From positions 992,001-1,056,000 of the forward strand of contig CP154795.1 of NCBI GenBank assembly GCA_039565995.1: a stretch of 64,000 bases of DNA, given 5' to 3'. Below, piece after piece: positions 26,978 to 35,484 of the stretch (positions are counted from its first letter, which is position 1; the number at the start of each line of letters is the position of its first letter). The DNA comes from Propionibacteriaceae bacterium ZF39 (GTDB lineage: Bacteria > Actinomycetota > Actinomycetes > Propionibacteriales > Propionibacteriaceae). The translations under genes and the position numbers were made by a program. A model generated the notes under the pieces. That model saw only the letters and a program-made list of their open reading frames with translations. It had not been told where the DNA came from and did no database searches.

Positions 26978-27145
26978 CTAGACGCTCGCGCGCAGACGCC
27001 GCCCGGCTGGGACGGGGGCCGGCTGGGGCTCCGGCTCACGAGCCGGAGTGGAGGGAGCCGCAGGAGCGGGCTCGGGAACGGGAAGGACGGGCTGCTCGAC
27101 CGGCAGCACCTCGATCCTTCGGATTGGTGTGCCGATGTCACCCAC
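26978..27145 (-). CDS. small proline-rich protein (55 aa)
   Basis: A short gene starting GTG with AAAGG upstream. It encodes GDIGTPIRRIEVLPVE followed by a Pro/Glu/Ala-rich tail ending RRLRASV. The TPIRRIEV start followed by a Pro tail looks like a small conserved actinobacterial protein of unknown role. Its stop TAG forms part of the TAGGAGGT ribosome site of the next gene, 8 bases on, so the two are almost certainly co-translated. Confidence 0.65.
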   Translation of the reverse strand: MGDIGTPIRRIEVLPVEQPVLPVPEPAPAAPSTPAREPEPQPAPVPAGRRLRASV

Positions 27146-27241
27146 AATGTGACCTTTCGTTTCTCCTTGTCATCTGCTTCCAGTGCAGCACCGAGGGGTG
27201 GCAGGACCCAAGGCACCGCAGATGAACGTTGGGTGACGCCG

Positions 27242-28825
27242 TCAGTCGACGAATCGGGGCGTCCAGACCCGGCGAGAGGGGGTGACCCGCGTACCCGACG
27301 CGCCGATGATCACCAGGCATTTCATGTCGACCGACTCCGGGTCGAAGTCGCCCAGCGTAGTGACAGTCAGCGACTCCTCCGCCCGACCGATATCGCGACC
27401 GATGATGACGACCGTCTCCGGGGCTCGGACCTCGAGGAGGACCTGTTGGGCGTCGGCGAGCTGCGTCGGTCGCGACCGAGACCTGGGGTTGTAGACCGCG
27501 ATCACCAGATCCGCCTCCGCCGCCTTGCGCAGCCGATCGGCGATCACGGTCCAGGGCTTGAGGCGATCGGACAGGGACAGGACACAGAAGTCCGCGCCCA
27601 GCGGTGCACCCGCCCGTGCGGCCACGGCCTGCGCGGCCGAGACTCCCGGCAGGACCTCGATCTCGACCCCTGCGTACGCCGGGTCCTCCGCAGCCTCGAA
27701 CACCGCCGACGCCATCCCGAACACGCCGGCGTCGCCGCCGGACACCACGGCGACGTCGCCGCCTGCAATCGCGGCGTCGAGCGCCGCACGGGCTCGGTCG
27801 ACCTCGACCGTGTTGCCGGACGGGTGCCGGGTGAGGCCGGGGCGCTGGGGTACGCGGTCCACATAGGGCGCATAGCCGAAGACATCGGTCACCTCGGCGA
27901 GCGCCGTCGCTGCCTCCGCTGTCAGCCAGTCCGTGGGGCCGGGGCCGAGCCCGATCACACGCAGCCGGCCGGTGGAACACGTGGCTGCGGTCCCTGAGGA
28001 GACCGCCTGCGGCCGTCTCGAAGGGTCCGCGCCGACCACCGCATTGGCGGTCCACCGCCCCGCTGAATCGGCCCGCCGGTCGCCACCGGTCACGACGATG
28101 GTCGAGAAGTAGGGCACGGTCCCGGCATCGACCTCGGCCACGGGCAGCACCCGCTGCTCGGCGAACGTCGCCCGCTCGACATAGAACGCATCATCCAGAC
28201 GACCGGCCTGCCGCAGCGCTTCGCGTACGCCCGGGAACGTCCGACCCAGCTTCAGGATCACCGCGGCCTCGGTCTGGGCCAGCCGCCAGGCCAGCTCGGG
28301 CACCGGCAGCGTCCCGGGCAGGACCGTCAGCACGTCCTCGTGCCGGCACAACCCGGTCGCCACCGCCGCGGTCGCCCCACTCACCGAGGTCACGCCGGGC
28401 ACGATCTCGGTGGGGAAGTCGGCGGCGAGGCGGTCGTGGAGATACATGTACGAGCCGAAGAACAGCGGATCGCCCTCGGCCAGCACGACCACCGTGCACC
28501 CGGTGTCGAGATGCGTCCGCAGCCGGGCGGCGCAATCGTCATAGAACGCGTCGATCTCCGCGTAGTAGCCCCCCGCATGCGCCGATTCGCCCGTCGTCAC
28601 GGGATAGCGCAGGAGTTCCTCGGTCACGTCCTCGCGCAGGTGGTCCGCGGCGATCGAGCGGGCGATCGACGTGCCGCGGGGGCCGGAGAAATAGGCCACG
28701 ACATCAGCCTCGCGGAGCAGCCGCGCGGCCTTGAGCGTGATCAGCTCCGGATCGCCGGGACCGAGGCCGACCGCGAAGAGCCGTCCGTTCGTCGTGCCGG
28801 CTGGGGGCAGACCCGGCGTACTCAC
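27242..28825 (-). CDS. cobIJ: CobI-CobJ fusion, precorrin-2 C20- / precorrin-3B C17-methyltransferase
   Basis: A 527-residue fusion of two tetrapyrrole methylases. Residues about 12-250 are CobI (AVGLGPGDPELITLKAAR, LAEGDPLFFGSYMYLHDRL, VPGVTSVSGATAAV), which methylates C-20. Residues about 288-527 are CobJ (LRVIGLGPGPTDWLT, VVSGGDAGVFGMAS, PGVSAAQAVAARAGAPLGADF, VAVYNPRSR-like IAVYNPRSRSRP), which methylates C-17 with ring contraction. The linker about 265-285 is encoded by a repeat shared with cobL. The start overlaps the cobH stop by four bases; cobG, cobH and cobIJ form one operon. Confidence 0.96.
   Translation of the reverse strand: MSTPGLPPAGTTNGRLFAVGLGPGDPELITLKAARLLREADVVAYFSGPRGTSIARSIAADHLREDVTEELLRYPVTTGESAHAGGYYAEIDAFYDDCAARLRTHLDTGCTVVVLAEGDPLFFGSYMYLHDRLAADFPTEIVPGVTSVSGATAAVATGLCRHEDVLTVLPGTLPVPELAWRLAQTEAAVILKLGRTFPGVREALRQAGRLDDAFYVERATFAEQRVLPVAEVDAGTVPYFSTIVVTGGDRRADSAGRWTANAVVGADPSRRPQAVSSGTAATCSTGRLRVIGLGPGPTDWLTAEAATALAEVTDVFGYAPYVDRVPQRPGLTRHPSGNTVEVDRARAALDAAIAGGDVAVVSGGDAGVFGMASAVFEAAEDPAYAGVEIEVLPGVSAAQAVAARAGAPLGADFCVLSLSDRLKPWTVIADRLRKAAEADLVIAVYNPRSRSRPTQLADAQQVLLEVRAPETVVIIGRDIGRAEESLTVTTLGDFDPESVDMKCLVIIGASGTRVTPSRRVWTPRFVD
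27993..28024 (-). repeat. linker repeat, copy in cobIJ
   Basis: On the sense (minus) strand this reads CCTTCGAGACGG ... CTCCTCAGG, 29 of 32 identical to 21910-21941 in cobL. It encodes PSRRPQAVSSG in the linker between the CobI and CobJ domains, the same frame as in cobL (PSSRPQAASSG). Confidence 0.8.
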
Positions 28826-29496
28826 GACGGCAACTCGTTGCGCCGCGCCAGCGCATTGACCGCGGAGACCGCGAGCGCAGAACCGCCGCGGCGCCCCTCG
28901 ACGACCAGCCAGGGCACGTCCCAGGGGTTGTCGCGCAAGGCGACCTTGGACTCGGCGGAGCCGATGAAGCCGACAGGTACGCCCACGATGGCCGCCGGCC
29001 GCGGCCCCCCGTCGGCGATCATCTCGAGCAGGTGGAACAGGGCCGTGGGCGCGTTGCCGATCGCGACGACCGCACCCTCGAGTCGGTCGGCCCAGAGCGA
29101 GACCGCGGCCGCTGAGCGGGTGGTGCCCCAGGCCCGGGCGAGATCGGGTACGCCCGGGTCGCGCAGGGTGCAGATCACCGCATTGTCCTGGGACAGGCGG
29201 GCCCGGGTGATGCCGGTGGCGATCATCGTGGCATCGGTGAAGATGGGTGCGCCGTCCGCCAGGGCGGTCCGGGCTGCCTCGACCAGGCCCGGGTGGACCT
29301 GCACGCGCTGACCCAGGTCGACATCGCCGGCGGCATGGATCATCCGCACGACAACTGTGGCCGTGTCGTCGTCGAACGCACTGAGGTCGGCCTCGGCCCG
29401 GATCGTCGCGAACGAACGGCGATAGATCTCCACGCCATCGGTCACATAGTCATAGCGCCGCGTGGGCGGCCTCGGGGCAGAAGTGTCGTTCGGCAT
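28822..29496 (-). CDS. cobH: precorrin-8X methylmutase
   Basis: A 224-residue enzyme that moves the methyl group from C-11 to C-12, making hydrogenobyrinic acid. Signatures: VVRMIHAAGDVDL (catalytic His region), PIFTDATMIATGITRARL, AIGNAPTALFHLLEMI and IVGVPVGFIGSAESKVAL. ATG 29496 is 8 bases after the cobG stop; a further in-frame start at 29583 would overlap cobG and is not needed. cobIJ overlaps the 3' end. Confidence 0.95.
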   Translation of the reverse strand: MPNDTSAPRPPTRRYDYVTDGVEIYRRSFATIRAEADLSAFDDDTATVVVRMIHAAGDVDLGQRVQVHPGLVEAARTALADGAPIFTDATMIATGITRARLSQDNAVICTLRDPGVPDLARAWGTTRSAAAVSLWADRLEGAVVAIGNAPTALFHLLEMIADGGPRPAAIVGVPVGFIGSAESKVALRDNPWDVPWLVVEGRRGGSALAVSAVNALARRNELPS

Positions 29497-29504
29497 CGGG
29501 CGGA

Positions 29505-30662
29505 TTATGGCAGGAGTGCGGCCAGGACATCGGAAGAGTCGTCGGTGAGCACGATGTGATGCTCGTCGCCCGACACTCCGCAATGACGTTCGCAGGCGAC
29601 CAGGTGGACGGAACCCGTGAGCGTGAGGCGGCCCGCGTCGATGGCGGTGACGAGGTCACGGGCCGCCACTTCGGTCGAGACGGTGGCACGGCCGCAGCCC
29701 GGTGCGCCCGTGCACGCGCTCACCCGGGCCCAACCAGACTCGGGGGTGACGGCGAACCCGGCCTCCCTCAGGTCGTCGACGTGGTCGGCCGCGTCGGGCA
29801 CCACGATGCTGCGCCGGCCGGTGAGGATCACGCGGTCGGTGATCCATTCCAGGGTGGCGAGGTTGGCCGGGGTGATCCGGGCCAGCGGGAGGCCCGCGAT
29901 GACATGGGGGCCGATGCGGCCGGGGGTGACGCGGGGACCGGGGCGGGCAGGGGAGAGGTCGGCCCACGGAAGCCCGGGCAGGTCGGCATCGAGTTCGCGG
30001 ATGTGCCAGGGCGCGGGGGCCAGGTCTGTGCGTACCTGCTGGAACGCCTTCGCCACCTCGATCAGCGCAGCCGCGGCGCCCGCGGCCGGGACGGTGAAGC
30101 CCCGCCCGCTTGCCAGGCGTACCTCTCCGGAATTCGGGCCCACCGCCCGATAGGCCATGTCGAACGGCTCGGCCAGCATGTCGCCGCGGCCGTCGTCGAT
30201 CGCGACGAGAAAACGTCCGGGAAGTTGGGCGAGGGCGGGCTCGGCGCGGAGCAGCGCGTCGAACTCGGCAACGATCGGACGCACGTCGGCGTGGGCATCG
30301 GGCCCGTCGGGGGTGTTCCGGGGGTGGAGCCCCGACAGGGGCGACATCAGGATGTTGCGGACGCGCTCATGGGTCGGTGACGGCACGAGCCCGGTTGCAG
30401 CGACCGCGTCGGCCACGTGATCGGGCAGGGGGTCCGGCAGGCCGCGCACCTGGAGGTTGCCGCGGTTGGTCACCTGGAGGAAGCCGGCCCCCGACAATGC
30501 GATCTGCAACAGTTCGGTGAGGAGGGGGATGGGGAGCTCACCACCGGGCAGGCGCAGCCGGATGATGGCGCCGTCCTCGGCAGGGAACGGGCGGAGCACC
30601 CCGGGGCACAGATCCGCACGAGTGCGGTGGGCAGAGGCGACGACCACGGGAACTCCCTCCAT
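29505..30662 (-). CDS. cobG: precorrin-3B synthase (oxygen-dependent)
   Basis: A 385-residue iron-sulfur monooxygenase that makes precorrin-3B with molecular oxygen, the marker of the aerobic B12 route. It is built like nitrite/sulfite reductases: two half domains and a Cys set for the 4Fe-4S and possible haem site (SACTGAPGCGRA and VACERHCGVS, C-x5-C and C-x3-C). LQVTNRGNLQVRGLP is typical. Start choice is uncertain: ATG 30662 has little upstream, while GTG 30647 has GGAGGGAG at ideal spacing and would shorten the protein by five residues. Divergent from cobN. Confidence 0.93.
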   Translation of the reverse strand: MEGVPVVVASAHRTRADLCPGVLRPFPAEDGAIIRLRLPGGELPIPLLTELLQIALSGAGFLQVTNRGNLQVRGLPDPLPDHVADAVAATGLVPSPTHERVRNILMSPLSGLHPRNTPDGPDAHADVRPIVAEFDALLRAEPALAQLPGRFLVAIDDGRGDMLAEPFDMAYRAVGPNSGEVRLASGRGFTVPAAGAAAALIEVAKAFQQVRTDLAPAPWHIRELDADLPGLPWADLSPARPGPRVTPGRIGPHVIAGLPLARITPANLATLEWITDRVILTGRRSIVVPDAADHVDDLREAGFAVTPESGWARVSACTGAPGCGRATVSTEVAARDLVTAIDAGRLTLTGSVHLVACERHCGVSGDEHHIVLTDDSSDVLAALLP

Positions 30663-30810
30663 CGGTAAGGCAGGGGCTGCCTGCCAACACTACGTCCGGG
30701 TAGGGGCGGCGCAGGGCAGGTCCACCGGCCCGAGCTTCTGACCAGGAGGAGTCCGGATCAGGGCTGCAGGTTCCCTGGCTAGAGTTGCCGCCGATCAGCG
30801 AGAGGAAACC

Positions 30811-33800
30811 ATGTCCCGCGTACTGCTGCTGTCCACCTCCGATACCGATCTGCTCGCGGCGCGGGCCTGCGGCGCGGACTATGCGTACGCGAACCCGGTC
30901 AAGGTGGCGCCCGACGAGCTGGCGGGGCTGTTGGCGGACGCGGCGCTGGTCGTGTTCCGGTTCCTCGGGTCCGTGCAGGGGTTGCCCGCGACCTATCAGC
31001 AGGTTGTCGATTCCGGTCTGCCGCGCGTGGTCATCGGGGGCGAGCAGCTGCCGGACGCCTCGCTCATGGAGCTGTCGTCGGTGCCCGTGAACGTCGCGGC
31101 GCAGGCGCATCTGTATCTCGCCCAGGGCGGTCTCGCCAACCTCGCCCAGGTGCATGCCTTTCTGTCCGACACCGTCTTGCTTGATGGCGTCGGCTTCGAG
31201 CCCGTGGCCGAGCAGCCGGCGTGGGGGACCCTGCGATCGGGTGAGGGTGGGGGGCCACGGGTCGGCATCCTCTTCTATCGCGCCCAGCATGCGGTCGACA
31301 ACGTGGCCTATGTCGAGGCGCTGGCGGATGCGATCGATGCGGCCGGCGGGGTGGGCGTACCCATCTTCGCCACCTCTCTCCGCGATGCCCCCGCCGACCT
31401 GATCGAGCATTTGGCGAGCTATGACGCACTGATCACGACGGTGCTGGCGGCCGGTGGGACGAAGCCGGCGACCGCGCAGGCGGGCGGGGACGACGAGGGC
31501 TGGGATGTCCGGGCCCTGGCAGGCCTGGACGTGCCGATCCTGCAGGCGCTCTGCCTGACCTGGTCGCGCGCCGAATGGGAGGCCTCCGACGACGGCATGA
31601 GCCCGCTCGATGTCGCATCGCAGGTCGCCGTGCCGGAGTTCGACGGGCGCATCATCGGCGTACCCATCTCCTTCAAGGAACTCGACGACGACGGGCTGCC
31701 GCACTATGTGCCCGACCCCGAGCGCTGCCGGCGCATGGCCGAGCTCGCGGTCAACCACGCGCGGCTCGGTCACGTGCCGGTCGCCGAGCGGAAGATCGCA
31801 ATCGTGCTGTCGGCGTACCCGACCAAGCACTCGCGCATCGGCAATGCGGTCGGGCTGGACACGCCTGTTTCCCTGGTACGCCTGCTCGCCGCTCTCCGGG
31901 CCGCTGGGTATGACCTCGGCGAACCGGGGGAGATCCCCGGCACCGGGCAGGTCGAGCCGGTCGAGGGTGAGAGCGGGCAGACCACGGCGGGCAATGCGCT
32001 GATGCATGCGCTGATCGCCGCCGGCGGGCAGGACGAGGAATGGCTGACGTCGGAGCAGCTGGCGGGACAGCCGATCCGGATTCCTGTGGGCCGCTATCGC
32101 GAGTGGCTGGAAGATCTGCCGGCCGAGCTCGTCGACGCGGTGACCGAGGCCTGGGGTGAGGCGCCGGGATCGGTGTTTGTGGACGGCGACGAACTGGTGG
32201 GCGCGGCGTTGCGGGCGGGCAATGTGGTCATCCTCGTGCAGCCGCCGCGCGGGTTCGGGGAGAACCCGATCGCGATCTATCACGACCCGGACCTGCCGCC
32301 GACGCACCATTATCTGGCGGTCTATCGCTGGCTCGAACGCGAGTTCGGGGCGCACGCGATCGTGCACCTCGGCAAGCACGGCAACCTCGAATGGATGCCA
32401 GGCAAGAACCTGGCGCTGTCCGCTGCGTGTGGACCCGACGCGGCGCTCGGGTCGATGCCGGTGATCTATCCGTTCCTGGTGAACGATCCGGGGGAGGGTA
32501 CGCAGGCCAAGCGCCGCGCGCATGCCACGATCGTCGACCACCTGGTGCCGCCGATGGCGCGGGCGGAGACCTATGGCGATATTGCGCGGCTGGAGCAGTT
32601 GCTGGACGAGTACGGCAACGTGTCGGCGATGGACCCGGCCAAGGCGCCGGCGTTGCGCGGTGAGATCTGGACGCTGATCCAGGCGGCGCGGATGGACAGT
32701 GACCTGGGCCTGGAGGAACGGCCCGACGACGAAGCCTTCGACGACTTCATCATGCATGTCGACGGCTGGCTGTGCGAGATCAAGGACGTGCAGATTCGCG
32801 ATGGTCTGCACATCCTGGGTCGGGCGCCCGAGGGCGATGAGCTCGTGAACCTGGTGCTCGCTGTGCTGCGGGCGAACCAGGTGTTCGGTGGGTCCGGCCA
32901 GGCGGTGCCCGGCTTGCGGGTGGCGTTGGGGCTGTCGCTCGACGAGACCGAACTCGGAGCAACGGATCGGGCCGAGGAGGTGGCCGCCGGGCTCGTGCGC
33001 GGGTTGGCGGCGGCCGGCTGGGATGCTGCGGCGATTCCGGGGCTGGTGGCCGGTGTGCCTGCGGGGGCCGATCCGGAGGGGGTCGCACGGTCCCTGGAAT
33101 TCGCCTGTCGCGAGGTGGTGCCGCGGCTGGCCCGAACGGTCGATGAGATCCCCATGGTGCTGCATGCGCTGGATGGCGGCTATGTGCCGGCCGGGCCGTC
33201 CGGTTCGCCCCTGCGTGGGCTGGTGAACGTGCTGCCCACCGGGCGGAACTTCTATTCGGTCGATCCCAAGGCCATCCCGTCGCGGCTGGCCTGGGAGACG
33301 GGCCGGGCGATGGCCGATTCGTTGCTCGACCGCTATCGGGCGGAGACGGGGGAGTGGCCGAAGTCGGTGGGCCTGTCGGTGTGGGGCACCTCGGCCATGC
33401 GGACCTCCGGTGACGACATCGCCGAGGTGCTGGCGTTGCTGGGCGTCCATCCGGTGTGGGACGAGGCCTCGCGGCGGATCATGGGGCTGGAGGCGATCAG
33501 CCTGGACGAGCTCGAGCGGCCCCGGATCGATGTCACGGTCCGGATCTCGGGCTTCTTCCGCGATGCGTTCCCGCATGTCATCACGCTGTTGGACGATGCA
33601 GTGGCGTTGGTAGCGGGGCTCGAGGAAGGGCCGGAGGACAACTTCATCCGGGCCAATGCGCAGGCAGATGTGGCGGTGCACGGGGATGAGCGGCGCGCCC
33701 GGACCCGCATCTTCGGGTCCAAGCCGGGGTCCTATGGGGCGGGGATTCTCCCGTTGCTCGAAGCCGGCAACTGGCGCTCGGATGCGGACCTGGCGGAGGT

Positions 33801-34419
33801 CTATGCGACCTGGGGTGGCTTTGCCTATGGGCGCGATCTCGACGGCGTACCCGCGCGGGAGACGATGGAGGACAACTATCGCCGCATCCAGGTCGCGGCG
33901 AAGAACATCGATACGCGCGAGCATGACATCGCCGACTCGGACGACTATTTCCAGTATCACGGCGGCATGGTCGCCATGGTCCGCTCGCTCACGGGGGCGG
34001 ACCCGAAGGCCTATGTGGGCGACTCCACCGTGCCCGATGCGGTGCGGACGCGGAGCTTGGCCGAGGAGACGGCGCGGGTGTTCCGTTCCCGGGTCGTGAA
34101 CCCGAGGTGGATTGCGGCGATGCAACGGCATGGATACAAGGGCGCGTTCGAGCTGGCGGCGACCGTGGACTACCTGTTCGGTTTCGATGCGACCGCCGGC
34201 GTGGTGCCCGACTGGATGTATCAGTCGCTCGCCGAGACCTATCTCCTGGACGAGGACAATCAGGAGTTCCTGCGCAAGGCCAATCCCTGGGCACTGCGCG
34301 GCATGGTCGAGAAGCTCCACGAGGCCGTCGATCGCAAGCTGTGGGAAAACCCCGAACCCGAACTCCTGCGCCAGTTGCAGGAGCTCTACCTCGAAGTCGA
34401 GGGCGATCTCGAGGAGTAG
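30811..34419 (+). CDS. cobN: cobaltochelatase subunit CobN
   Basis: A 1202-residue large subunit of the aerobic cobaltochelatase, homologous to ChlH/BchH, which holds the corrin and inserts cobalt into hydrogenobyrinate a,c-diamide using ATP hydrolysed by its AAA+ partner (here probably the 19142-21232 product). Recognisable blocks: HYVPDPERC, EWMPGKNLALSAACGPDAALG, HILGRAPEGDELVN, LPTGRNFYSVDPKAIPSRLAWE, VGLSVWGTSAMRTSGDDIAEVL, DVTVRISGFFRDAFPH, GSKPGSYGAGILPLLE. Start: GAGAGG seven bases before ATG; a possible -10 TAGAGT at 30780-30785. It is monocistronic or paired with the next gene. Confidence 0.96.
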   Translation: MSRVLLLSTSDTDLLAARACGADYAYANPVKVAPDELAGLLADAALVVFRFLGSVQGLPATYQQVVDSGLPRVVIGGEQLPDASLMELSSVPVNVAAQAHLYLAQGGLANLAQVHAFLSDTVLLDGVGFEPVAEQPAWGTLRSGEGGGPRVGILFYRAQHAVDNVAYVEALADAIDAAGGVGVPIFATSLRDAPADLIEHLASYDALITTVLAAGGTKPATAQAGGDDEGWDVRALAGLDVPILQALCLTWSRAEWEASDDGMSPLDVASQVAVPEFDGRIIGVPISFKELDDDGLPHYVPDPERCRRMAELAVNHARLGHVPVAERKIAIVLSAYPTKHSRIGNAVGLDTPVSLVRLLAALRAAGYDLGEPGEIPGTGQVEPVEGESGQTTAGNALMHALIAAGGQDEEWLTSEQLAGQPIRIPVGRYREWLEDLPAELVDAVTEAWGEAPGSVFVDGDELVGAALRAGNVVILVQPPRGFGENPIAIYHDPDLPPTHHYLAVYRWLEREFGAHAIVHLGKHGNLEWMPGKNLALSAACGPDAALGSMPVIYPFLVNDPGEGTQAKRRAHATIVDHLVPPMARAETYGDIARLEQLLDEYGNVSAMDPAKAPALRGEIWTLIQAARMDSDLGLEERPDDEAFDDFIMHVDGWLCEIKDVQIRDGLHILGRAPEGDELVNLVLAVLRANQVFGGSGQAVPGLRVALGLSLDETELGATDRAEEVAAGLVRGLAAAGWDAAAIPGLVAGVPAGADPEGVARSLEFACREVVPRLARTVDEIPMVLHALDGGYVPAGPSGSPLRGLVNVLPTGRNFYSVDPKAIPSRLAWETGRAMADSLLDRYRAETGEWPKSVGLSVWGTSAMRTSGDDIAEVLALLGVHPVWDEASRRIMGLEAISLDELERPRIDVTVRISGFFRDAFPHVITLLDDAVALVAGLEEGPEDNFIRANAQADVAVHGDERRARTRIFGSKPGSYGAGILPLLEAGNWRSDADLAEVYATWGGFAYGRDLDGVPARETMEDNYRRIQVAAKNIDTREHDIADSDDYFQYHGGMVAMVRSLTGADPKAYVGDSTVPDAVRTRSLAEETARVFRSRVVNPRWIAAMQRHGYKGAFELAATVDYLFGFDATAGVVPDWMYQSLAETYLLDEDNQEFLRKANPWALRGMVEKLHEAVDRKLWENPEPELLRQLQELYLEVEGDLEE

Positions 34420-34485
34420 CTTCCGGAACCGGCTGGGTCGGCGCATTCTCGATGCCGTTTCGGGGCCTGCGCGGGCCTGTAGGGC

Positions 34486-35349
34486 ATGGAGATCTTCAAA
34501 CGCAGTGACCATCCGAACCCTCGAAGCCTGGACGGCAGATTGGCGCGAGGTGCTCTGGTCGCCCTCTATCCCGGAATCCTCGTGCCGGCCGCTCAGCCCA
34601 TCACTCTCAATGTGCTCACCGAGGCCGCCAGATTGGTTGACCCGGACGTCATCATCGTGGGCGAGGGCGCGCGCCTGCTGGGGTGGGCAGCTCAAGAAGC
34701 GGTGGATGCAGGCAGGGAATTTTCGATGCCTTCGCCGCTTGAGGTTGCCACGGTCCGCCAATCCAGAGGGGAGTCCGGCCATCTAAAGTTCGTGCAGCGC
34801 CGAGTTCCCGAGTCATTCATCGTCGACCGCGGTGCGCTGCGGTTCACCACCCCTGAGCTGACGGCTGTCGATCTGATCCCTCAGCGCGGGGCAGAGGTCG
34901 TCGACGAGGTCCTGAGGTTGGCTGGCAGCAAATCGGCGGCATCCTTGGCCCTCATGTGGGAAGCATTCAGCTCCACCCCTGGTCGGCGCGGCAACAGGCA
35001 TAGGCACCGGATCCTGCATTCCTCCCGGGACCGACCGTGGTCCCAAGCAGAGAGACAGCTCCACGGGTTCCTGAGGAGTTGGGGTTATTCGGGTTGGGTG
35101 GCCAACCATCACGTCTATCTGGGGAAGCAGCATTGGTTCATTGACGTCGCTTTTCCTAAGCAGCGAGTGGCTCTGGAGTTCGACAGCCGGGAGTTTCACT
35201 CGGGTGCGGATGCATTCGAGCGTGACCGCGAGAAGCTGAACGAACTTGAGGTCGCAGACTGGAGAACGCTCCAGATCACGTGGAAGTTGATGCAGAACCC
35301 TGCCCGAATCAGGCGTTGGTTGCGAGTGATACTTCCGCCGACCGAGTAA
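34486..35349 (+). CDS. DUF559 (Vsr-like nuclease fold) protein with AbiEi-like N-terminus
   Basis: A 287-residue protein. The C-terminal part (about 185-287) fits the DUF559/Vsr endonuclease-like fold: WSQAERQLHGFLRSWG, then WFIDVAFPKQRVALEFDSRE with acidic positions of a PD-(D/E)xK site, then FERDREKLNELEVADWRTLQ. The N-terminal part (about 15-170) resembles the AbiEi-type domain often joined to DUF559 in actinobacteria. Such proteins are common, poorly characterised, and possibly linked to DNA repair or toxin-antitoxin function. It lies between cobN and cobF without an obvious B12 role; a lower-GC stretch in the middle hints at separate origin. Confidence 0.78.
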   Translation: MEIFKRSDHPNPRSLDGRLARGALVALYPGILVPAAQPITLNVLTEAARLVDPDVIIVGEGARLLGWAAQEAVDAGREFSMPSPLEVATVRQSRGESGHLKFVQRRVPESFIVDRGALRFTTPELTAVDLIPQRGAEVVDEVLRLAGSKSAASLALMWEAFSSTPGRRGNRHRHRILHSSRDRPWSQAERQLHGFLRSWGYSGWVANHHVYLGKQHWFIDVAFPKQRVALEFDSREFHSGADAFERDREKLNELEVADWRTLQITWKLMQNPARIRRWLRVILPPTE

Positions 35350-35412
35350 TTCCGCACACTCGACGGCATTTAGGTGGGGGGTAAACCCCAACGACTGTGC
35401 GAAATTACCCGG
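35342..35412. repeat. long intergenic palindrome, copy 2
   Basis: CCGAGTAATTCCGCACA (35342-35358) pairs with TGTGCGAAATTACCCGG (35396-35412) at 15 of 17 positions; a short inner GGGG/CCCC stem lies near 35377-35390. The left arm includes the stop codon of the DUF559 gene. The arm core (GAGTAATTCCG and TTACCCGGGG..GTCGAG) is shared with the palindrome at 16701-16789. Both lie where two genes converge. Confidence 0.65.
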
Positions 35413-35484
35413 GGGTTGTCGAGCATTGCCGACTAGTGCGGGCCCTGGGGTTTCGTCGGATAGCGGAGCAGCGACGGTGCCGGG

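Noticed and set aside
30663-30810. Possible cobalamin riboswitch before cobN or cobG
   Set aside because: I could not find the GCCACTG B12 box or the AGTCAGGA block on either strand.
30538-34782. 1414-codon open frame antisense to cobN
   Set aside because: Composition follows from the GC-rich third-position bias of cobN; the translation has no recognisable domain and cobN itself is clear.
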